64,000 nucleotides of DNA, taken from NCBI GenBank assembly GCA_964369415.1, contig CAYJFP010000002.1, positions 123,554 to 187,553 of the forward strand. Direction: 5' to 3'. The stretch's first letter is position 1; every line of letters starts with the position of its first letter. Positions 35,324 through 43,941 of the stretch are shown here, one piece after another. The notes under the pieces were generated by a model that saw only the letters and a program-made list of their open reading frames with translations, was not told the origin of the DNA and made no database searches. Both the position numbers and the translations under genes were made by a program. Source of the stretch: SIG603 sp964369415 (GTDB lineage Bacteria > Bacillota > Clostridia > Oscillospirales > Acutalibacteraceae).

Positions 35324-35962
35324 TTACTGTTTTTTATATTCTTCTAAAAGCTCTGTCACGAGAGTCGGGCCAACCCTTAAAAATACATTATCAGGTTCTT
35401 TATATTCAACAGAATTTAATACTTGTACCGATTGATTGTAGACTTGTGGCTTAACTCCTTGATAAAACGCTTCTTTTTTCCCACCCAAAAACACTGCAAA
35501 CATAATACTTTTATCAACTGCTACTTTACTAAAATACGCCTTTATCTTATTTGTATCATAAGTCTTTTTAAGTATCGAACAAAGGGCATTTTTGCTTATT
35601 TCAATAGCAATATCATCAAAACCTTCGTCCAGAATCAATATTTTTTCCTTTAATTCTGCTAGACTTTTCACTCTTCTTTTAATGCTATTTTTCATTAAAT
35701 CAGTGGGTTTTATTGTATCTGCCTTACCAGCAGATGGTGTCAGTGCAATCACATAGTTCTTTTGTAAATCAAAATAAACAACAGGATAGACCATTTGTGA
35801 AAAATACCCACAATTTGGGCATTTCCAATCAAAAATATCCTCTTTTAAGATTCTCTCCTTAAATTCGGGATTTTCTGAATTATTTATACCAGTATACATA
35901 TTTATTTCATGCCCATGCGAACATTTAGGGCAAACAATTTCCTTAGTTATATTTGTAGACAT
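35324..35962 (-). CDS. CpXC domain protein
   Basis: A 212-residue cytoplasmic protein with an N-terminal CpXC domain, named for its two CPxC pairs: CPKCSHGHE near residue 12 and CPNCGYFSQM near 49, probably one zinc site. The remaining part is soluble, mixed alpha/beta, and ends VGPTLVTELLEEYKKQ. The family is common in Firmicutes, and its function is unknown. The start ATG at 35962 is behind CGGAG. Single gene, next to mnmA on the same strand but 48 bases away. Confidence 0.82.
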   Translation of the reverse strand: MSTNITKEIVCPKCSHGHEINMYTGINNSENPEFKERILKEDIFDWKCPNCGYFSQMVYPVVYFDLQKNYVIALTPSAGKADTIKPTDLMKNSIKRRVKSLAELKEKILILDEGFDDIAIEISKNALCSILKKTYDTNKIKAYFSKVAVDKSIMFAVFLGGKKEAFYQGVKPQVYNQSVQVLNSVEYKEPDNVFLRVGPTLVTELLEEYKKQ

Positions 35963-36010
35963 AAACTACTCCGTTCCGCCGCATCGCAGCTTATAGTTTG
36001 AGTTGCAAAA

Positions 36011-37078
36011 TTAAGTAATAATTCCACCGCCAAGTACAAAACCATCTTTATAAAAGACTGCAGATTGTCCAGGGCTAATAAAATTTTGGACTTCATCAAA
36101 AATTATCTCTACAGCATTATCCATTGGAATCAATTTAGCTTTTTGTGGCTTTGCTCTAAATCTAGTTTTAACCTCTACTTCAATTTCTTCATTAAGGCTG
36201 TCAAAATTTATATAATGTGGATTGCTAATTACTATACTATTAGTTTCACAGTCACTAGCACCACCAAGGCAAACTGTGTTGTTTTCACTGTTTAGGCTAC
36301 ATACGAATTTTCGCTCACCTAATGCAATTCCAAGGCCTTTTCTCTGCCCTACTGTATATCTGTGAATTCCCTTGTGCTTTCCAAGAATTTTTCCGTTTAT
36401 ATCAACAAAATTTCCTTCTGAATTAAAACCGCTGAAATTATTTTCTAAAAACGAAATATAATCTCCATCTTTTATGAAGCAAATGTCTTGGCTGTCACTT
36501 TTTTGAGCTACAGGTAAATCGTATTTAGATGCAATTTCTCTTGTTTCATCTTTAGTCATATGAATTAAAGGAAAAATTGTATGAGAAAGCTGAAATTGAT
36601 TCATCCTGTAAAGAAAATAGCTCTGATCTTTAATGCTATCAGATTTTCTTAAATAGAATTGATTATCAATTTTTTCGATTTTAGCATAATGACCTGTAGC
36701 AATATAATCACAACCCAAGTCTATGGCAAAATCAAGCATTTTACCGAATTTCATAGTAAAATTACATTCGATACAAGGGTTTGGAGTCCTTCCGCTTTTA
36801 TATTCACTAATAAAGTTTTCAATTACATTTTTTGTAAAATCCGGTCTAAAATCACAAACATAATGCTTAATTCCAATTTTATCGCAAACCGCTTTTGCAT
36901 CTAGTGCTTCTTTATTTCCGTCTTCAAACGATGGCCTTAATAGCATCGTAATTCCAACAACTTCATGCCCTTCATTCTTTAGCAATAAGGCAGTTACCGA
37001 ACTATCGACACCGCCGCTCATTCCAACAGCAACTTTTTTACTCCTCGATAGTGGATTCATTGATATATTCGTTTTCAT
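36011..37078 (-). CDS. mnmA: tRNA-specific 2-thiouridylase MnmA
   Basis: Thiolates U34 of tRNA-Lys, -Glu and -Gln. The 355 residues include the PP-loop VGMSGGVDSSVTAL near 18-31, the first catalytic cysteine in GRTPNPCIECN near 104, the second in SQDICFIKDGDY near 202, YIATGHYAKIE, and a C-terminal barrel with RKGLGIA and GQSAVFYKDG. The start is uncertain: ATG 37078 and ATG 37060 are both in frame, both inside the preceding gene, and neither has a good site, while GAGGAG at about 37046 has no in-frame start at normal distance. Translation is probably coupled to the upstream gene. Confidence 0.95.
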   Translation of the reverse strand: MKTNISMNPLSRSKKVAVGMSGGVDSSVTALLLKNEGHEVVGITMLLRPSFEDGNKEALDAKAVCDKIGIKHYVCDFRPDFTKNVIENFISEYKSGRTPNPCIECNFTMKFGKMLDFAIDLGCDYIATGHYAKIEKIDNQFYLRKSDSIKDQSYFLYRMNQFQLSHTIFPLIHMTKDETREIASKYDLPVAQKSDSQDICFIKDGDYISFLENNFSGFNSEGNFVDINGKILGKHKGIHRYTVGQRKGLGIALGERKFVCSLNSENNTVCLGGASDCETNSIVISNPHYINFDSLNEEIEVEVKTRFRAKPQKAKLIPMDNAVEIIFDEVQNFISPGQSAVFYKDGFVLGGGIIT

Positions 37079-37415
37079 CTGTTTTCTCTATCTCACATTC
37101 CTCGTTAACTGATTCTTTAGAATCTAAATTTTCTTCATTATCTTTTTCTGCATAAATTTTTGCAAGATGCATTCTCGCTTCATTTATTCTTTTTTCAGCT
37201 TCATCTATAATTTTACAATTCAAGACCACTTCAGAATCAGAATTTTCTCTTAAATTATTGTAATAATATTTACCAAGGGCAATATAGGCCTTATCAGAAA
37301 CCTGTTTCTCATTATCAATGATATTTCTGAGTCTTGCAACCAATTTAATTTTTTCTGTTTCATCAAATATTCGATCTTTTGCCGAATTTACAACATCTGA
37401 AATTTGTTTGAACAT
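37038..37415 (-). CDS. Small acidic helical protein upstream of mnmA
   Basis: A 125-residue, highly charged protein. The N-terminal half (KQISDVVNSAKDRIFDETEK, then DKAYIALGKYYYNN) looks helical and may contain a short dimerising coiled coil. From about residue 80 it turns into a Glu-rich tail (KDNEENLDSKESVNEECE). No known domain is recognised. No membrane segment or signal. Its 3' end overlaps mnmA by 23 to 41 bases depending on the mnmA start. Confidence 0.6.
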   Translation of the reverse strand: MFKQISDVVNSAKDRIFDETEKIKLVARLRNIIDNEKQVSDKAYIALGKYYYNNLRENSDSEVVLNCKIIDEAEKRINEARMHLAKIYAEKDNEENLDSKESVNEECEIEKTDENEYINESTIEE

Positions 37416-37507
37416 TTTATGTTTCTCCTAATTCTTTAAAATTATTTGTTATTAATAGGTATTATTGGATAAAATAATTAAAATACTAATACAAAGGAAA
37501 ATAACTT

Positions 37508-37864
37508 ATGGAATTTTTAAATGCATTTTGGATTGGTGGACTAATATGTGTAATTGGGCAATTATTAATAGATCTAACAAAACTCACTCCTGCAAGGATA
37601 ATGGTCTTATTCGTAAGTGTTGGCATTCTCTTAGGTGCACTTAACTTGTATGATCCAATAATTGACTTTGCTGGAAGCGGAGCAAGTGTACCACTAAGCG
37701 GATTTGGAAATCTACTAGCAAAAGGTGTTAAGTCAGCAGTTGAGGATAATGGAATCCTTGGAATATTTACAGGTGGTGTGTCAGCTGCCGCTGCTGGAAT
37801 CTCTTCTGCGAGCTTTTTTGGTATTCTCGCTGCATTACTCTCAAGGCCAAATGACAAGTCATAA
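37508..37864 (+). CDS. spoVAE: Stage V sporulation protein AE (SpoVAE)
   Basis: A 118-residue membrane protein with three to four hydrophobic segments that matches SpoVAE, part of the SpoVA complex that moves dipicolinic acid into and out of spores. The signature reads GGLICVIGQLLIDLTKLTPA near 10-29, then ILLGALNLYDPIIDFAGSGA and VPLSGFGNLLAKGV, ending GFFGILAALL-like. It is normally in a spoVAC-spoVAD-spoVAE operon; here it stands alone between an mnmA cluster and ilvE. The ATG at 37508 follows AAAGGA. Confidence 0.9.
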   Translation: MEFLNAFWIGGLICVIGQLLIDLTKLTPARIMVLFVSVGILLGALNLYDPIIDFAGSGASVPLSGFGNLLAKGVKSAVEDNGILGIFTGGVSAAAAGISSASFFGILAALLSRPNDKS

Positions 37865-37877
37865 TGTCAATATTTTT

Positions 37878-37913
37878 TTAATCTGCCACATCAAAATAGC
37901 TGTGGCAGATTAA
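37878..37913. other. Strong hairpin between spoVAE and ilvE
   Basis: A perfect 13-bp inverted repeat TTAATCTGCCACA (37878-37890) / TGTGGCAGATTAA (37901-37913) lies between the converging ends of spoVAE and ilvE. No T-run follows it on either strand, so it is not a textbook intrinsic terminator, though position suggests that it ends or protects both transcripts. Confidence 0.6.
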
Positions 37914-37920
37914 TCGAATG

Positions 37921-38991
37921 TTATTTTACTTCAACAATCCAGTTAAACTCGTCTTTAACTTTGCCTGTTTGAATACCTGTAACTGTGTTGTAGAGTTTAA
38001 GTGATAGCTCTCCTGTTTTCCCACCTGAAATCTCCATTACATCATCACCAAATCTTAATGCTCCTACTGGTGATATAACAGCAGCTGTTCCGCTGCCCCA
38101 ACATTCTTCAAGAGAACCATCTTTAGCTGCAGCTACTAACTCATCAACAGAAATCTTCTTCTCTTCAACTTCATATCCCCAGTGTTTGCAAAGCTCAATA
38201 CAAGAGGCTCTTGTAACGCCTGGAAGTATACTTCCGTTAAGTTCAGGTGTGACTACTTTTCCACCTATCTTAAAGAAAATATTCATCGCTCCAACTTCTT
38301 CAATATATTTTCTCTCTATTCCATCAAGCCATAAAACTTGAGAATAGCCCTCATCATGCGCCTTAATTTGCGCCTTCATACTAGCTACATAGTTTCCGCC
38401 TGTTTTAGCTTCACCAATTCCGCCCTTCACAGCTCTTACATACTCGTCTTCAATCCATATTTTAACTGGATTAAGTCCGCTTGAATAGTAAGCACCAACA
38501 GGAGAAAGTATTATCATAAATGAATAAGTAAATGATGGTCTAACGCCTAAAAACGGGTCAGTCGCAATTACGAAAGGTCTTATATAAAGCGATGTCCCTT
38601 CCCACTCTGGAATCCAGTCTTTATCAACATCAACAATAGTCTTAATTGCTTCTAAGAAAATATCTTCTGGAATTTCAGGAATACAAATTCTATTGTTGGT
38701 ATTATTTGCTCTTTCGATATTTTTTTGAGGTCTAAATAATAAAACTTTATCATCCTCTGTTTTATATGCTTTTAACCCTTCAAACATCTCTTGTCCATAG
38801 TGAAATACCATCGTAGCAGGATCAAGCGAAAGCGGTCCATATGGAACAACTTTTGGGTCATACCAGCCTTTTCCCTCTTCATACTCCATTATAAACATGT
38901 GGTCAGTAAATAGTTTGCCAAAGCCAAGATCATCTTTGTTTTTTGGCTTTTCTTTAGGATTATTTGTTCTTTCTATTTTTATATTATACAT
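37921..38991 (-). CDS. ilvE: Branched-chain amino acid aminotransferase IlvE
   Basis: PLP fold-IV aminotransferase interconverting leucine, isoleucine and valine with their 2-oxo acids. The 356 residues resemble the longer BCAT type: DHMFIMEYEEGKGWYDPKV, YGQEMFEGLKAYKTED, LYIRPFVIATDPFLGV, and the PLP-lysine region GIGEAKTGGNYVASMKAQ. EEVGAMNIFFK and GSILPGVTRASCIELC follow. Single gene; its start ATG is behind GAAAGAAG. Confidence 0.95.
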   Translation of the reverse strand: MYNIKIERTNNPKEKPKNKDDLGFGKLFTDHMFIMEYEEGKGWYDPKVVPYGPLSLDPATMVFHYGQEMFEGLKAYKTEDDKVLLFRPQKNIERANNTNNRICIPEIPEDIFLEAIKTIVDVDKDWIPEWEGTSLYIRPFVIATDPFLGVRPSFTYSFMIILSPVGAYYSSGLNPVKIWIEDEYVRAVKGGIGEAKTGGNYVASMKAQIKAHDEGYSQVLWLDGIERKYIEEVGAMNIFFKIGGKVVTPELNGSILPGVTRASCIELCKHWGYEVEEKKISVDELVAAAKDGSLEECWGSGTAAVISPVGALRFGDDVMEISGGKTGELSLKLYNTVTGIQTGKVKDEFNWIVEVK

Positions 38992-39071
38992 AAATACACT
39001 TCTTTCATTACAATTTTATACTAACGCTATAATTATAAACTAAATCTTTTCAAATGTAAAGATTTTTCTTA

Positions 39072-39112
39072 AAAAACGACCTTGTTCTATGATTTTTCAA
39101 GAACAAGGTCAT
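39072..39112 (-). terminator. Terminator of the large surface-protein gene
   Basis: Perfect 11-bp stem GACCTTGTTCT (39078-39088) / AGAACAAGGTC (39100-39110). On the minus strand the stem is followed by G and six Ts. Confidence 0.93.
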
Positions 39113-39138
39113 GTTTTTATTTAGTTATAAACTTTTAA

Positions 39139-42100
39139 TCAAGCAAAATTATCTACTTGTCTTGGTCTTCTTCTATTATTATCATTATTTTTGCGTTTGA
39201 ATATAATCATAAACAGAAGCTGTACTACAAGAACTACTGCAAAGACAACACTCCAAATATCAAATATGGTCATTGGCAAAGTAAAGTCTTGAGTTAAAAG
39301 TAATAGGATTATTAATGCTATTCCAAGTATTGCTGAGACTAAGATTGTAATAACACGTTTATTCGAAGTTTTCTCGTCTTCAGGATTATTATTATCCTCA
39401 TCACGTTTTCTAACAATTATCAAGTATACAATAGGTGCTAAAGTAGCAATAATTGTACAAATAAGGTCGAATAAGCTCCATGCTCCACCTGCATTAAACG
39501 GTCCTGCACTTAGTGGCACTCCATCTTCAACAATAACTGTCGATTCATATGTTTGCCCACCTATATCAACACTTAGAGTATATGTTCCATCTGGTAAATC
39601 TCTAAAGTAATCAGGATTAATCGTTAGATTTCCGTTATCATCAATGGTGTAATCATTTTCATCTAGGTCTTGGCCATTTACTTTAACATTTGTAGGTAAC
39701 TCTCCGTTTGTACCTGGATGAACTGTAATTCCACCATCTGGATTAACATCTGGATCATCAATTCCACCGCTAGAACCACCAACTGGCTGATAAACCGGTG
39801 TGATTGTTGCATCACCATTAGGCATAGTGAAGATAAAATCTTTTTCAGTTACATCGACTTCGCCGTCGCCGTCTGTATCCCATCCAACAAACTCTTGTCC
39901 GTCTGGCTCTGGACCTGTAAATGTTACTTCAACTTGCTCACCAGTAGGATACTCTCCGTCGCCGTCGCCATCTTCAACTGTTAATGTATGTGTATCTTCT
40001 ATGTCTTTATAAACTGGTGTGATTGTTGCATCACCATCAGGCATAGTGAAGATAAAGTCTTTTTCAGTTACATCGACTTCGCCGTCGCCGTCTGTATCCC
40101 AGCCTTCAAACTCTTGTCCGTCTGGCTCTGGACCTGTAAATGTTACTTCAACTTCTTCTCCGGCAGGATAATCGCCGTCACCGTCGCCATCTTCAACTGT
40201 TAATGTGTGTGTAATATCTTCGTAAACAGGGCTTATAACTGTATCTGCGTTTGGCATTGTAAATGTAAAATCTTCTACCACTACATCTACATCGCCGTCG
40301 CCGTCTGTATCCCAACCAACAAATTCTTGTCCATCAGGAGTAGGACCTGTAAATGTTACATCAACCTCTGTTCCGCCTTGATACTGTCCGTCACCATTTC
40401 CGTCTTCAACTGTTAAAGTATAAGTTGGTATCGGTGTTACCGTAGGAGGTGTAGTAGGTGATGTCGTTGAAGTTGGAGCTGGTGTTGGTGTTGTTGGTGT
40501 AGTCGCAGTTCTATATATAGCCGTAATAACTATATCTGCAAACGGCATTATAAAGATAAAATCTCTATTAACTGTGTCTACAGTTCCGTCGCCGTTTAAG
40601 TCCCAACCCGCAAATTCTTGTCCAGCTGGTATAGCACCTAGGTTAACTGGTGCATTAGAGTCTCCTAAGAATTCTCCACTGCCTGTTCCACCATTTACTG
40701 TAAGTGTGTATTTAAATACAGGATAAAGTGTCATGTCTTTAGTTATCGGGTCAGAGAAATTCCATTCGCTGCCTGAACCGTTTGTTCCTGTATTCCAACT
40801 TTCAAAAGTTCCGCCATTTGAATCTGTCGGATTAGTCGTAGGTCTAGTCGCAGCGCTTCCGTCTGTAACTTTTTGTTCTTCATGAATGCTTGGTGTATTT
40901 CCGAACGTTTCATCTTCAAACTTTACTGTAAACTTGTCAACAACAGTAATTACAGCTGAATTAGTAACTACTTTATTGTTTAAAATAGAAGCAGGCACAG
41001 ATTCAAAGTTATGAACAACATCAAATTCTGCCTTATAATCAGTACTTCCAACTTCTGCAGTGCTAGGAGTGTACGAATCGCCTGTAACTCCGCTGATTGG
41101 AGTAGTACCGCTTAACCATGCATAAGTAGTTGGAGCTGTTACCTTTGAAATATTGCCTGTAGCAGATGTATCACCAGCTAGCATGTTCCAAACATCATTT
41201 TTAGCATAGTCTACTTTTAAAGCCGCCGCTGTATCGCCCACTGCATACACAGCCGAGTCAAGCTTAAACGAAGAGCCTACATCGCCTCTATAAATTCTAC
41301 TTGCCACTGTAGAAACATCAGAAACTGGACTGTTCTTTTGGCTTATATCAGCTTTTTTAGTAATAATAAATCCATTATTGTTAAGTGTTCCATCTACTGT
41401 AAGTGTAGCTTCATTTGGAATATATAATTCTTGATACTGCTTAATTTCTATGCTAGCTGCAACATCGCTTGGAATAACCACGTCACCTTTTATCATCCAG
41501 TGGTTCATGCCCCAAGAACCTTTTTCATTTATAGCATCTATCAATTCTTGTGAGCTTGAAATTGCAGAAAAATCAAAACCTGTAACATCAAACTCAGTTA
41601 GTCTAAGTATGTTATCTACAAAATTTTCTCCCTCTGGTCCGAAAACATACTCATCTACCATAGCATTTGGAAGAATCATTTTTAAATCTTTTGCTTCTCC
41701 ACTTTCAAGTATTTCATTAATACTTCCGGCTTGTTCAAGAACAATAGTAGAAATAATCGGAGTGTCCTCGTGTTGCCTATCGTATGACTCACGAATTGAA
41801 TTTTTCAAATTCACATCGTCGTCTACAAATACAAATACTTTTCCTGAAATATCTATGTAACCACTATATATTTCATAAGTTTCACTACTTTTAGGCGCTT
41901 CGCCTTCGTAAGAGCTAAAATCTCCATACTCTATACCTGTACCAAAGATACCGCCATTCGTGCCTTTACCAATCGTACCGCCAAAAGCTTTAATGTTAAC
42001 ATTTCCGCCGCTTGGATTTGCCACGTACCCATTTGTTCTATCATAATCAAAACCAAGCATACTTGTGTCTCCGCCACCTAAGACAGAGGTTACACTACCA

Positions 42101-43641
42101 TCATAAATATTGATATTAGTATTGCCTTTTACAAAGTTTGCAAAACCAAAACTTTCAGGTGCAGCTCTATTGAATTCAACTTCTGCAAACTGTCCTGCTC
42201 CAAACACAAACGGTGTACTTCCTCCGTTTATATTGATATTAGTGTCTCCTAATACATAAGAGCTAAAAAAGCCGTATTCACCACTGTTTCGGTTGCATCC
42301 TCCACCGAATACACCATAAATTCCTTCTGGAAAACCAGTACCTATATTGCCTGCAATGTTTAAATAAGTATTACCAGCTACAATCGAAGTGTTCATTTCT
42401 AAACTTGATGATGTGTCAGAAGACACAGCTCTACTAAGAAGCATATCTGCATTACCACCACCATATACACTTTGAGTGACAGTCGTACCACTTGCAATGT
42501 TTACATTGGTATTTCCCCCAACATATGCATGACCTGAATATGATAAACCTCCACCAAAAACATTATTAAAAGTGTTTCCGCTACCACTAATGTCTACAAG
42601 TGTGTTACCAACTACCTTACTTACACCTGCTTGTCCATATCCACCTGCATAAACATCTGTAGCTCTAGTGCCTCCAGTTATTTTTAAATTAGTACTTGCA
42701 ACTGATGCAGATAAAGCATCACCCACGTCTTGGTAGGTATTTACAGATCCACCTGCATATATATTTTCTACTATAGTAGAATTGCTAATTGTCACATTTG
42801 AAGATCCAAGTACATTTGAAATGCATTTAGATGTATCGAATCTAGCATAAGCTGAACCACCACCAACAACTCTATTTTCAATTTTAGAGCTAGAAATATT
42901 TACGTTGGTACTTCCTCCAACATTTGCACTTACACTTCCATCATCTAAGTCGCCTGCTTCTCCACCACCAATAACTGATGAAAGTTCAGCATTAGAAATA
43001 GTCACGTTGGTATTTCCTCCAACATTTGATCTAAGTCCACCGCCAAAAACTGCTTCAACATAATATGCATTGTTAATATTAACATTTGTGTTTCCTACAA
43101 CATCGCCACCGCTAGTTCTAGCATATCCACCACCATAAATATTTTCTAAACTGCCACCGTTCATTATTATAGAAGTACTTTGAACCGACTCAGCATTAGC
43201 TCCACCAAAAATAGTAAACCCACTAAAGTCAGCATATACATATTCTTCTTGATAACTTATGGTACTGCTAGCTTCATCAAAGTTAATATAGTATCCTTTT
43301 CCAGCTTCAATGTTTGAGCTGCCTATCGTTACCGTATCAGTTGCTATAAAATAAATTGATGACATATCTTCGACATCGGCTTCGCTTGAATCTTTACCTT
43401 GGTCAATAATTAATACTATGCCATTAGCAAAAATCGCATTATCTCCATCACCGTAAGTACTACGAAAATGTACTTTCTCAAATGTCGGAACTTTTTCGTC
43501 CGCCATAGTTTGATTTATTGTCACTTGACTAGCTGAAGAATCTGCTATACTGCCTGCATAAACAAATGACAACTGCACGGTAACTAATAACACTGCCAAT
43601 AATACCGCAATCGCTCTCTTTGATAGTTTTTTACTAAACAT
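39139..43641 (-). CDS. 1500-residue repeat-rich surface protein with C-terminal TM segments
   Basis: A secreted, membrane-anchored surface protein. A signal peptide (KRAIAVLLAVLLVTVQLSFVYA) is followed by residues ~150-620 with about 15 to 20 short repeats of the form GGNTNVNI...VxGGG, typical of a parallel beta-helix. A Flg_new/InlB-B-type repeat (FESWNTGTNGSG) occurs near 960. A Thr-Pro linker separates one diverged and three close copies of a ~70-73 residue module (TVEDGDGDG, DGQEFxGWDTDGDGEVD). The C-terminus has no LPXTG; it has one TM helix, a charged loop (KRDEDNNNPEDEKTSNK), two more TM helices and an RRRPRQ tail. Asp-rich DxDGDGxxD loops may bind calcium. An adhesin or structural role is inferred. 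Confidence 0.85.
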   Translation of the reverse strand: MFSKKLSKRAIAVLLAVLLVTVQLSFVYAGSIADSSASQVTINQTMADEKVPTFEKVHFRSTYGDGDNAIFANGIVLIIDQGKDSSEADVEDMSSIYFIATDTVTIGSSNIEAGKGYYINFDEASSTISYQEEYVYADFSGFTIFGGANAESVQSTSIIMNGGSLENIYGGGYARTSGGDVVGNTNVNINNAYYVEAVFGGGLRSNVGGNTNVTISNAELSSVIGGGEAGDLDDGSVSANVGGSTNVNISSSKIENRVVGGGSAYARFDTSKCISNVLGSSNVTISNSTIVENIYAGGSVNTYQDVGDALSASVASTNLKITGGTRATDVYAGGYGQAGVSKVVGNTLVDISGSGNTFNNVFGGGLSYSGHAYVGGNTNVNIASGTTVTQSVYGGGNADMLLSRAVSSDTSSSLEMNTSIVAGNTYLNIAGNIGTGFPEGIYGVFGGGCNRNSGEYGFFSSYVLGDTNININGGSTPFVFGAGQFAEVEFNRAAPESFGFANFVKGNTNINIYDGSVTSVLGGGDTSMLGFDYDRTNGYVANPSGGNVNIKAFGGTIGKGTNGGIFGTGIEYGDFSSYEGEAPKSSETYEIYSGYIDISGKVFVFVDDDVNLKNSIRESYDRQHEDTPIISTIVLEQAGSINEILESGEAKDLKMILPNAMVDEYVFGPEGENFVDNILRLTEFDVTGFDFSAISSSQELIDAINEKGSWGMNHWMIKGDVVIPSDVAASIEIKQYQELYIPNEATLTVDGTLNNNGFIITKKADISQKNSPVSDVSTVASRIYRGDVGSSFKLDSAVYAVGDTAAALKVDYAKNDVWNMLAGDTSATGNISKVTAPTTYAWLSGTTPISGVTGDSYTPSTAEVGSTDYKAEFDVVHNFESVPASILNNKVVTNSAVITVVDKFTVKFEDETFGNTPSIHEEQKVTDGSAATRPTTNPTDSNGGTFESWNTGTNGSGSEWNFSDPITKDMTLYPVFKYTLTVNGGTGSGEFLGDSNAPVNLGAIPAGQEFAGWDLNGDGTVDTVNRDFIFIMPFADIVITAIYRTATTPTTPTPAPTSTTSPTTPPTVTPIPTYTLTVEDGNGDGQYQGGTEVDVTFTGPTPDGQEFVGWDTDGDGDVDVVVEDFTFTMPNADTVISPVYEDITHTLTVEDGDGDGDYPAGEEVEVTFTGPEPDGQEFEGWDTDGDGEVDVTEKDFIFTMPDGDATITPVYKDIEDTHTLTVEDGDGDGEYPTGEQVEVTFTGPEPDGQEFVGWDTDGDGEVDVTEKDFIFTMPNGDATITPVYQPVGGSSGGIDDPDVNPDGGITVHPGTNGELPTNVKVNGQDLDENDYTIDDNGNLTINPDYFRDLPDGTYTLSVDIGGQTYESTVIVEDGVPLSAGPFNAGGAWSLFDLICTIIATLAPIVYLIIVRKRDEDNNNPEDEKTSNKRVITILVSAILGIALIILLLLTQDFTLPMTIFDIWSVVFAVVLVVQLLFMIIFKRKNNDNNRRRPRQVDNFA
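39787..40425 (-). repeat. Tandem ~219-bp repeats inside the surface-protein gene
   Basis: Three consecutive copies of a ~210-219 bp unit encode the DGQEF(V/E)GWDTDGDG module. Copies 2 and 3 (period 219 bp = 73 codons, for example TGATTGTTGC at 39801 and 40020) are nearly identical in DNA, which implies recent duplication; copy 1 (about 40207-40425) is more diverged, and a fourth, older copy lies at about 40500-40710 beyond a Thr-Pro linker. Confidence 0.9.
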
Positions 43642-43941
43642 ATCCTAACCTCCAAATTGTTTTCCTTATTACTTTACTATAATAATATATTTATCTACAA
43701 ATTTCAAGTAAAATATAAAAAATATTTCGACTTTATTTTACATAATTCACTAAACAGTTCTATATTCAATTTCTTGGAGTTACATATTTCATATTACATG
43801 TTACGTTTTTAACGTTAATTTTTAAGTTTCATTTAATACATTTTGTGTTAAAACCTTCTAATTTTAAAAAAATTCACAAAATAGGCACATTCTAGTAATT
43901 ATTCCAATTAATACTTAATAAAAAAACTTGGAGGAAGTAAG
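43642..43941. other. 300-bp divergent non-coding region
   Basis: Region between the surface protein and the ABC transporter, transcribed away from each other. It is very AT-rich and holds the palindrome TTAACGTTAA (43809-43818), a possible operator. I see no clear consensus promoter pair and no reading frame worth calling. Confidence 0.4.

Noticed and set aside
37872..37913. Hairpin after spoVAE as an intrinsic terminator
   Set aside because: The stem is perfect, but the T-run lies before it on the plus strand and no T-run follows on either strand, so I list it only as a hairpin.
39718..40416. Three plus-strand frames of 69-88 codons opposite the surface-protein repeats
   Set aside because: They are mirror frames of the tandem 219-bp repeats and repeat the same nonsense peptide; no ribosome sites. 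Not genes.
39787..40425. CRISPR-like array
   Set aside because: Repeat units are ~219 bp and protein-coding in frame, with no spacers.
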